Origin: Phyllostachys edulis
Taxonomy: Eukaryota; Streptophyta; Magnoliopsida; Poales; Poaceae
Reading direction: 5' to 3'
Length of the DNA stretch: 64,000 bases
NCBI GenBank assembly: GCA_036346405.1
Contig: CM070562.1
Location: 111,760,412 to 111,824,411, forward strand
The notes beneath the pieces were generated by a model, which saw only the letters and a program-made list of their open reading frames with translations, had not been told where the DNA came from and searched no databases. Shown here one piece after another: positions 55,090 to 64,000 of the stretch; within the stretch, counting starts at the first letter, position 1; each line of letters opens with the position of its first letter. A program made the translations under genes and the position numbers.

Positions 55090-57558
55090 GTCTCTTCATT
55101 TACTTCAACATGTCCTACACCTCCAATGGTTGCGTCTGTCTCACACGCCACCAATGCACTCGGTGGTCGTGGTGTTGGCGCCGAGTGGCCTGCACTAACC
55201 GCCTGGTGGCAAAGCGGTTAGGATGCTCTTATGCTAGCACAAATGCTTGCACTTCCACTTGCAAAGATCATCTCAAATTCTCAATACTCTACAAATAGCA
55301 AAATCAAGATAGCAAAAACTTAGCAAGGACATGCGGCATATTCGTGAGGTCATAACTGGGGTGATTCATAGATTATGCAATGAAGTGGATCAAAGAGAGT
55401 TGGCATTGATACATACATGTCTATTTGAAGAAATCAATAGTTGTATTAATGATGGTCGCTGGAGCACTTTCTTTAAGTGCTTGATCGATTTTCTTACACT
55501 TGCTCTACAAAGCGACAAGCGAGTGATCGACAAGAAAATGAATGAATAAAATAGATATAACTGGACAAACAAAATTTTGCTAATTTTTTGGCATGGCATT
55601 AAACAAAACACATACGGGTAATTAACTTGCTCTTGATGGAAGAAGTTGATGAGCATTTTGGTTTTCATATTTAAATAAGAATCTACATGTTGAAGCCAGA
55701 CTTACAATTCCACTAACACCTCCAATGAGTAATGGTCTTCGCCAAGTCTGTCAACCACAAGAACTGCCGCTCCAAATCATAATCGACCCATACAAAGGAG
55801 AAACCAAAACATTCTTGTTTCTTCAATGGAAACCGGATATGTGTAAACAATGTCAAACAATAAGACTGATTTTCCTTTTAGAAAATTAGTTTATATCGAT
55901 CAGATCAAATCTTAGCAAGACATATAGTGGCCGGACTTCAATTAAAATGGTATGGATCCACTGTTGTGTAATAGTATGATGAATTGTTGTCGACACATTC
56001 ATAGAGGGCCGCATCTACTTAATCGACTTAAAGTGGGAAAATATCAACCCGAGATTATAATTTGAACTAATCTTATGCAAAAGTATTGGCAATACCTTCA
56101 AGAAGCCAAGAAGAATTGATACACGAGTAGCATCGATGCTCTAGAGAATCCAAAGACTGGTGAAAACAATGATAGTTATGAATAATACTGGAAGGAAAGT
56201 GAAGAGAGCATGGTATTTGAAGGTCCTGTCAGTGCCAACTTGCCCTACAATATCGACAATGCTTAGCCTTGAACCCCTATACTGGGAAATAACACCTTAT
56301 AACATGAAGGGGCTTCCATTTTTTATGGGGAGCTAACCGTACCACCACAACAGGACATACTTGAACCGAATAGTTTCGTACTGCAAAGCGTGAGTACTTG
56401 AAGGATTGTCGCAGCATAATATAGCACACTAGGTTGACTAGTGACCTGACAAATACATAGAGCAGGAGAAGAATAAATGCCACATAAAAATCATCCTGGT
56501 ATCATGGAGTGAACGGATAGAACTATAGGAGCATACGGTCAAATAAAAGGCTTAAGAGACTACCTGCTGAAAGAACACCAAGCCACATCCAATTATCATT
56601 GCTTTTGAGACATTTTCCTTGAAAGATCTCACTGAATAATGTTTGCTTCTCTTGATCAACATATGACAATTCATCCAGAATCATTTTTTTGGCTGATAGA
56701 GACTTGTTGGTTTCTAAACCGACAATATACACTCTTAAACACAAACTTTTGCTAATTTCATAAATTTGCAAAGAAACCTAGAGTTTGCATCCAAGAAACT
56801 TGAGCGAGGTTAATTCATGAATCTAGAAAAGGCCTCAATGAATCCAAGGAGAAGTCCATACCCAGCCATCGCCTCCCGGTCTGGAGCAATGGAGCACGAC
56901 GCTGCAGAGATGCAAATGGCGGCCACGGCGACGGAGGACGACGGCAGCAATGGCGGACGGCCTTGGTGGGGAGGCAGAGATGAGGAGGAGATGAGGAGGA
57001 GGGAGGCGGCAGGATCATGAGGGAGGAGGGAGGCGGCATGCATGCAAAGCACAACGAGGAGGAGGCGAGGAGGTGGGAGGCGGAGCCGCGACGGGAGGGC
57101 GCGGGGGGGGAGACTGGACTGGAGGAGGGGTAATGAGATTAGGGTTGAGGGCTGACCGGCTGTGGAGGAGAGGAGGGACCATGGGAGGCGGCAGCAAGGC
57201 AGATGAGCGGGGGTTGCAAACTTGCAATTTGGGAGCTCCTGTCTCTGTGACTGACTGAGAGAGAGAGTGAGAGTGAGAGAGAGTGAATGAGGATTGAGGT
57301 TGAGGATGAGGAGTTTTGGGCGGGGTCTGGAGCTGCGGGTGTCGCCACGTCGGCGGGAGCGCGAAAAAACCGGATAGCGATCGGTAATATCCGATTTAAA
57401 TGCCGGATAGTTCGGAAAAACCGGATATCTGATTATCCGAATCCGTATCCGGTGAAAAATATCCGAATCCGAAAACTCTGGATATCCGAAAAAAACACCC
57501 AAATTTTACCCACATTTATTCGGTCGATCGTGAATTATCCGTTCCGTTTATACCCCTA
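55090..57558 (-). other. hAT 5' side: unassigned DNA and right subterminal region
   Basis: 55090-56800 has no recognised gene. 56810-57290 is GC-rich with Pro/Ser-rich ORFs on the minus strand, perhaps a 5' leader or captured exon. A GA microsatellite lies at 57258-57287. 57360-57500 is made of GGATATCCGAAAA-type repeats next to the terminal inverted repeat. Confidence 0.5.
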
Positions 57559-59945
57559 CTCTCAACCGATCCCCCAGAAGATCAGAAACGCTGCCTAGTA
57601 GTGCTGCTGTCTGTGTCGGTGGTCGGTGCCAAATGGAGTAGAGGCCTAGATAATATTACCGCGTACGCTAGCTTTCCAGATCCATAGAGGAGCTGCAGCA
57701 GCTGCAGCTAGCATTGCCATTTGTCACTGTGCCTGTGCGCGCCTGCGGACACCGGCCGACACCAACATATCGCCACTGCACAAGTGCAGCAGTACAGTCC
57801 ACTGCTGGTACTGATCCATGGCCAATCATATCACATCGATCGCACTAGACTATATATATATTTATTTATCAATCTGCATCTCGATCGATCGAGGGCCCAC
57901 AAATCGAAGGCACACGGTATAAAACATTTTCATACTTAAACTCTAACATTTACGTCGATCATATATGGAACGGTTCATAATAGGAGTGTCTAGGACAAGT
58001 GTTTCATGGCAATGCTATTATTCGTGGAAAGCGCATTCGTGTATATATATATATATATATGGGTTAGGATATCAATCTTTTTTTGTGTATATAGGGATAT
58101 CTCATGAGAGGAACTGTAGCTAGCATCGCCATGAAAAATCTGTCTAGGTTTCACTTTTTTTTTTGTCCCGAGCCACATCTGAAAAATCTCATAAAATATG
58201 GGTCATGATATGAGAAGAGAAATATCTGATCTGCATCTGTATTTTGTAGGATATCCGATAAATCAACAAAATGGAATCCCTGTGAGCCAGATTTGTGGGA
58301 GTAACATTTACTAGTGCTTTGATACTAGAAGCTACCTTCAAACTTCCTCTGCTTTACTTGGCCCATGTAGAGCTGGCTTCTTAGAGCTACATTTGTAGCA
58401 GTCTTCAATATCCTTTAATATCCTCAATGGTTTTCTAGTAATGGACTAATATATAATATGAATTTATATTTGATTATGTTTATACTGTTAAGTAGGATAA
58501 ATAATTTTCTAATATGTAGTATAATTTGACACTTTCGTTAGTGAAGTTATATATTTTCTTTATGTGTACACTATCTGTGACCGTTTTGAATCTGATCCGC
58601 ACCCGCATCCCGAAAAATCCATATTTGTATCCGTATCCGACTCCGAATCCAAGGTAAAAATATGGGTTAGGATACGGGAGAAGTAATATCCGCCCGTATC
58701 CGACCCGTTTTCACCCATATCTACCTCTCAGCTAGCTCGTGCAATGCAAGATCCGGCCACACCATTCTAGCTAGCTATTTTCCTCACAAAAGTAGATTTT
58801 TTTAAAAAAAAGATCAGCCATTACATCGATATGACCTGAATTAATGCAGCCGAGCGACAAAATTAATCCTCCCAAACAGCTAGATATACCACTTCTCACT
58901 GCCAAGATACTTAAATTAACGAGCCCTCAAAGCCTCGACTCAACATGCAAGAGCTAGATTATACCTAGCTAGCGTCGGTGGACGGTGGTGATCACCGACT
59001 GACGACTGAGTGCCAATCTATATCTATTCTGGGGATATTACTATGAGTGCAGAGGTCGATCGGATCTGTAAATGGGGTAACTCGCTAGCTAGCTTCCTCA
59101 CGCTCAGAGCAGAAACAAACACTAGTCGCTAGCTTCCCCACGCTCAGAGCAGAAACAAACATTGCGTCCTACAAAATAATCAAATCAGTTGACAATCACA
59201 GGTACACAAAAGGACTAGCAGAAAGCTCCTAATGATTAGATCATCGCGCGAGCCGCTTTCTGAATAGTAACTAACAGCAAGCATGCATTCTGCCTGATCG
59301 ACCATCTGCAGCTCGGTTCGATGTATATATCCAGTGTTACATGAGCATATATCTATATATATGGTTGATGCTGAGCTAACAATGACATTCTGATCAGTGC
59401 TGACATGATCATATTCACACGTACACAACGGACAGAGACAAGAGACTTTTTGCATGACGGACATGCATGCAGTGCAGCCATTATCGTTTTATTTGTCATC
59501 GATCATGCATACAAATTCGAGCACACTTGTAGTTAAGTTGTTTCTCTTCATCATCACTTGACTGGAAATCAAACTTTATTACAGCACACGTACATAGCGA
59601 CACACAACACGACACATATATAGGAGCTGGTACATAGTAAAAAGTTGGCTAGCCGCAGAGATCGAAACACACGAAATGACAAGCTAGAGCTAGCAAATGA
59701 TCAGATCGACGCCGACCGGCGCCCCATGCATAGGAAGCATAGATAGTCATTGTCCTTAAATCTGTTTGACCTAACGAAGCAATATATATAACCCATGGTA
59801 AACATATATATGTATCATTTCACTGGAATATATAGATATATATGCAGCTGTGAATTACGCATGCCTGCCTATACTTACGATAACACTATATATATATATA
59901 TATATATACTAGCTAGCTTGTAGCTTAGCTGAATAATTAATGTTG
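57559..59945. other. Intergenic region downstream of XTH
   Basis: No gene seen. 58573-58727 repeats GTATCCG/GGATACGGG phrases like the hAT ends and is probably a small related fragment. TA microsatellites lie at 58042-58061 and 59888-59908. Two nearly identical 40-base stretches around GCTCAGAGCAGAAACAAAC occur at 59091-59161. Confidence 0.5.
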
Positions 59946-61903
59946 TCATCCTGATGTGATGCATTCCGGGGTGAGGGTGCGGTCTCTCTTTGGGTCCCAG
60001 CAGTAGTTGTACACCATGTGGTTCTGCTGCACCCACCGCATGGCGGCGTACTGGCGCGGGCTCAGCTCGTCGCCGGCGGCGGGCGAGGGACTGGGCGCGC
60101 GGCATCGGCGCGGTGCGTGCGGGGAGCAGGCGCGGACGACGAAGCCGGAGAAACGGGCGACGAACGGCTGGAAGCGGTAGTCGGCCCTGTACCTGCCGTC
60201 GTCGGTGGCCCAGGACGAGGCGTCCCAGATGGAGCCGTACACCCACATCGGCCGCAGCGGGAACGTCGCCGCGCTCCGACGAGGGTACCGCCGGATCGGC
60301 ACGTCGTCCACGTAGAAGCTGCATGCATGCACGCACATTTATACGTACGTACGAGTGTACAAATTAACGTGCTCGTATCATATGTAATTTAAACCTTAAC
60401 GATCTTTTCTAGCCCTACGGACTACTGTAACGCTTGTTGCCTTCTGCTCAATTAAAATTATAGGCAGTTTTCTTGCTGTTTCTTCAAAAAGAAATCATAC
60501 GTAATGAGATGGATGGTGTTTCATTTCATTTTGATGGACGGATGTCGGCCGGGCCACATGTTGATGATTAGCATATGTATATATCGATCGCTGAATTAAT
60601 GATTATTTGAGATGCCACTGCTAGCTGCTTTCATTTGTCCCTGCACGCGCAAGTGTTAAAAGGCATCGTACGGTCCTGCAGCTGCGGGTACGGCGTGGCA
60701 CTGTTCATGCACGCTGCAAGTGGCAATTCAACAAGGTTGCTGTGGGCAGCCACCGACAAGCTAGATATCGCACATTTCCATTTAGCGCAATACTTACAAA
60801 TTAGGTACTCTGTACTGTAGTTTTTAATTCATGATTTGTTTGTTACTCTACACTCTTAAATAAAAAGGGCTGTATGCAGAGACCGGAGGAGATTTTTCTC
60901 TTCTATTATCTAAAAAAAAGGTACTCCATACTGTAGTTATTGCATGGGCAAAACCAAAATGTGGCAAAATAAACGTTATTTGGATTATGGTCCAAGCCAA
61001 ATTATAGTGTTACCAAAATTTTGGTGTGCGATTTCATCACCCTCGGATTATCCGCGTGTGACATTGGATTTCGTTGACGTTACCAAATTTTTATTGGCAT
61101 TACCAAATATTAGTACCGAACCAAACAATAGTTAATTTTCATTGACGTTAACAAAATTTGGTTTGGTTCACATCCGAAACAGTAGATGAATGATATGTTT
61201 GATCTTAATTGTTACCATGTTAAATTGTTGGGGCTGCATTGCATAAAATCAAATGGATGCTCACGTTGTTCATGCAGTAGTTAAACAGTAGAGCTAGACT
61301 AGAGATGGAAATTATTAGGCTTACATACATGATCTGCGTGGCGCTCCATAGGATGGCGTAGTGGTGGAAGTCGGCGGTGGGATCGAACCAGAGGTGGAAC
61401 TTCATCTCGCGGCCGATCACCCGGCCGTCACCGCTGCCACGGACGTACACGTTGGTCTGCAGCGTGTAGGGCTGCCCGGGCGTGGTCCCCAGGAACTCAA
61501 TGTCCACCTCGTCGTGGAACCCCGGGTGCGCCTCGCTGTTGGAGAGGTAGAACGCCGTGATCACACCGGCGGTGTAGCCCGGCTGCAGCCTCACGGAGGC
61601 GCCGAAGTAGCCGCTCCGGAAGGGGCGGCGCGACTTGAAGCCGCTCCCGGACGTGGAGTCCAGCCAGATGGTGACGGTGGACGACTGGGCGGCGGCGGCG
61701 ACGGACTGGTGCTGCGGGCCCCACAGGTTGCTGAAGTCGCGGTAGAAGGGCCGCGCCCGGAAGCACTTGCTCGGGTAGAACCCCGGCGACGGCGGCACCA
61801 CCTGCGCGTCGACGCAATAATCTAGCGGCAGCAGCAACAGCAGAAACGTCGTCGCCGCAAGAAGCGCTGCTAGAGATGGCCGACGAGCACCTGCTGCGGC
61901 CAT
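59946..61903 (-). CDS. Xyloglucan endotransglucosylase/hydrolase, group III type
   Basis: Two exons, 61903-61329 and 60318-59946, with a GTATGT donor and GCAG acceptor, join into 315 codons and TGA. Residues 1-33 are a signal peptide (LAALLAATTFLLLLLPLDYC), so the protein is secreted to the cell wall. The GH16 active site HDEVDIEFLGTTPGQPYTLQ starts at residue 130: Glu132 should be the nucleophile and Glu136 the acid/base. FSNLWGPQHQ (57-66) and FYVDDVPIRRYP across the splice are group III landmarks, and the C-terminal XET domain has AMRWVQQNHMVYNYCWDP. The family cuts xyloglucan and rejoins or hydrolyses it; group III includes both activities, so the exact one is open. The intron is 1010 bases. 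Nothing is broken. Confidence 0.93.
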
Positions 61904-61983
61904 GCTAGTTTGGAAGATTAGATAGATGAATTGATTGGCAGATCAGCTTCTAGTTAGCTTGTTCCGACCCGGCCAGTGGCTGG

Positions 61984-61998
61984 GTGGTATAAATAGGT
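61984..61998 (-). promoter_or_regulatory. TATA-like box of the XTH gene
   Basis: The minus strand reads CCTATTTATACCACC about 85 bases upstream of the XTH start codon, a usual distance for a plant TATA element with a short leader. Motif only. Confidence 0.45.
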
Positions 61999-63232
61999 GA
62001 GGTGAGGTGATCTGGATTACTTAGAGCATCTGCAGTGATTTATTTCTTAGTTTGTTATTAAGAAGAGATAGAGTATCCAATCTAATAAAAAGAAACAAAC
62101 ATTCTAATCGATTGTTTCTTGAGCTTATATATAAGACTTTAATTGCTACAAATGTGCATGATTCTTGATGATTAACAATGAAGTATAACTTTAATTACTA
62201 CAAGTTTTTAGGTAACAAGTAAGTCTCCAACAGCGTATTTTTTTGTTTCTTGTATCGTGGTATCAACAACTTGCTTGTTTCTTTATCTAGTAACAAGCCT
62301 ATCTACTCTTCTCACCGTCTCTTCTTTACATCATCTAAATGCTGATGTATTTATTCTTAGTAATAAGTGATATAGACTATTGTAGATGTTTTTATAATCT
62401 CCTTAAATTCCTTTAATTCCTGATGGAAACTAAAGGTGGAGAGAGAGAGAGCGCGCGCACTGAACTGTGATCTTGTGATGATGTCTCACTCATGCACAAT
62501 TGCAAGTAGCTAGAGGGGGGCCGGCAGCTAGGAAGCTTAGGTTGGTTGGTGGGACTGACAAACCGCGGCTAATTTGTTGCTGCATTGCAGTAAACAAGTG
62601 ACTACCACTTTCCCACCAATACATGCACCTTCTGACTCAGTAAAGGACCACCCTAATTGAATCCCCATTGGTTATCAAGTTTCAATGCTAGTACTAGTAT
62701 TAATATTACGGATTTGCTAAATCACATGAGACTGAAAATTTACAAAATCTCATTTGATTTTCCTCACCTTTGAATTCACATGGAGATTCGTGCTCCGGCC
62801 AAGACCGACGTCCTCCTCTCTGGCACCGACACCATCGTCTCTCACCGTTGCTAGTTAGGACTCGGGTTCACCGGTTAGGGTTTTGATTCATCGGAACCAG
62901 GCCTTAGAGGGAGGGAGGGTGCGTCGGAAGCATGGCAGTGGGCGGCGGTGGCGCCGCCTCAGTTGCAGGATGGAGGAGGGTGGTCGGCGGCGGCGGTGGC
63001 GGCAGGTGGGTTGAGGACGAGTTCAAGGAGGAGAGGCGGATGGAGGTGGTGGCAGATTCGGCGGCACCCCCGCCAGAGATGAGGAAGAAGGGTGGCGGGG
63101 AAGGGGAGAAAGGCAAAGGGCGCCGTGACCACAGCGTCGCCGACAACCAGCTATCGAACTATGGTAGTAGTGGGGGAAGAGCTCATCGGCGGGCATCGCT
63201 GGCGCAAGAGGCAGCACAGGCGAGGCAACACA
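61999..63232. other. XTH upstream and unassigned DNA
   Basis: 62030-62400 is AT-rich. A GA then GC microsatellite lies at 62436-62459. 62780-63230 is GC-rich with Gly- or Pro-rich ORFs in several frames and no domain; I do not support a gene here. Confidence 0.4.
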
Positions 63233-63620
63233 TGTTGGTGATATGCCCTAGAGGCAATCATAGAGATGATTGTATCATATCTATGTTTATGAGTGATTGA
63301 ATAAATGTTATTATGTTCCTTGAATGAATTATCAGTTGTAAAGATTAACGAGTATGTGACTTGTTGGTGAAGCTCTTCAACTTATATGATGTCATTCTAA
63401 ATATATCCCTGGTTGGATGTCACTGGTCGGAACACTAGTGACTTATCGACCGACACATGTATTGATTGATGACCATGTTTCACCGGTCATGGATATAGGG
63501 ATATCGAATCAATAATGTGAACAAATGTTAGAGAACATGGTGTTGGATTGACCCACCTTGAGACACTATTGAGATTGTTATGATTTTATGTGTCATCAGT
63601 TGGTCGTTATAATGTTCTAC
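63233..63620 (+). repeat. Fragment of a copia-type LTR
   Basis: Starts TGTTGGTGATATGCCCTAGA and goes on with AGGCAATCATAGAGATGATT-like sequence, which I recall as the start of Angela-like grass copia LTRs. The right end is lost in the next repeat. Confidence 0.55.
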
Positions 63621-64000
63621 CTTAAAATATTTATGCCCGCTAAGGTTTCGCTTCCATTGGACTAACTGTCCTCCAGGAGCCCCCTCTTGCGCCAGGTGGG
63701 ACTACTGTCTGACTGACACCCACACATACAACATGGCACAAATAACGATGAGGTGTCACAAATTATTAAGTCAGGTCCTGCCCACACAGGACATGTGGTG
63801 GTACGGTAAGGCATAGCAAAGGAACGCTCAAAGGCCGGTCCTTAATTGACTTGAGCGTCTTTCAAATTAAACCCTAGGCCTTAATCCTAACCGGATTAAG
63901 CCCATGCATAAACCTGCACCCACCATTCATCCATTTCGCCCAAGTCTAAACCATCATTTTATTTCATTTTTCAAATCATTTGAAAACTCCCATGACACAC
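63621..64000. repeat. Fragment of an E/X-related LTR, running off the window
   Basis: Shares ordered landmarks with the E LTR at 14940-15320: TAAGGTTTC, CCCCTCTTGCGCCA, CATGTGGT-GCA/GTACG, CGCTCAAAG-CCGGTCCT, then CATTTCGCCC-AGTC and CATTTTTC. Diverged, so a relative rather than the same family. Confidence 0.6.

Larger units (their letters stand above)
49782..57558 (-). mobile_element. hAT transposon with broken transposase and captured host gene fragments
   Basis: Perfect 8-base target duplication CTCTCAAC (49774-49781 and 57559-57566), the hAT hallmark. Terminal inverted repeats TAGGGGTGCAAACGGAGCGG and, on the right reversed, TAGGGGTATAAACGGAACGG. Subterminal regions on both ends are full of GGATATCCG/GGATACGG phrases. 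Inside are a minus-strand hAT transposase remnant (53200-55089) and two plus-strand host gene fragments (50491-50610 and 50895-51502). The total is 7777 bases, larger than typical hATs, in keeping with acquired DNA. Confidence 0.9.

Noticed and set aside
55207..55217. TGGCAAAGCGG resembling an RNA polymerase III A box
   Set aside because: No B box downstream; it lies inside the hAT element.
56810..57502. 230-codon minus-strand ORF at the hAT right end
   Set aside because: Its start is translated subterminal repeat and its remainder is low-complexity Pro/Ser/Leu; no domain, so not called as a gene.
62932..63300. 122-codon Gly-rich ORF and overlapping minus-strand ORFs
   Set aside because: Simple-sequence composition, several frames equally open, no domain and no splice-supported model.

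Overview
The window is nuclear DNA of a grass (Poaceae). The genes have introns and plant families (a COMT-type methyltransferase, a group III xyloglucan endotransglucosylase, a plant RING ligase), the exons are very GC-rich at third positions, and long LTR retrotransposons and MITEs of grass type fill the space between them. The species cannot be fixed from the sequence. All gene models below are built by hand from splice signals and protein family knowledge; no search was run.

Layout. 1-1078 is the 3' end of a RING-finger ubiquitin ligase gene (+). 3276-3862 is a broken papain-like cysteine protease (-). 4913-8042 is a composite non-autonomous retroelement with three LTRs and two internal regions, bounded by a perfect 5-bp target duplication. 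8453-12213 is an apparently intact four-exon COMT-family methyltransferase (+), with a second short non-autonomous LTR element in its intron 2 (9529-10980). 12144-13310 is a decayed copy of a segment found again at 44085-45427. 13602-39657 is a retrotransposon nest: a giant solo-like LTR (X) holds a truncated LTR element (E), which holds an 11.5-kb long-LTR, gag-only element (E3), probably inside a still older element. E3 has remarkable LTRs made of four arrays of short palindromic repeats.

From 40.4 kb come a decayed Mutator transposase (-), an unrecognised 286-codon ORF (-) that carries three retrotransposon LTR tips in frame, a small membrane-protein gene resembling UPF0729 (-), and a decayed-looking copy of ribosomal protein eL39 (+). 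Then come two short inverted-repeat elements and a 7.8-kb hAT transposon (49782-57558) with 8-bp target duplications. It carries a broken transposase and fragments of two host genes, a STRUBBELIG-type receptor kinase and a NETWORKED-type coiled-coil protein. The last gene is an intact two-exon XTH (59946-61903, -). The window ends in LTR fragments.

The host genes do not form a pathway or an operon. The coherent story is how mobile DNA has reshaped the locus: tandem recombination at LTRs, insertion into an intron, nested insertion, gene-fragment capture, duplication of a gene-pair segment with complementary decay, and LTR sequence entering a reading frame.
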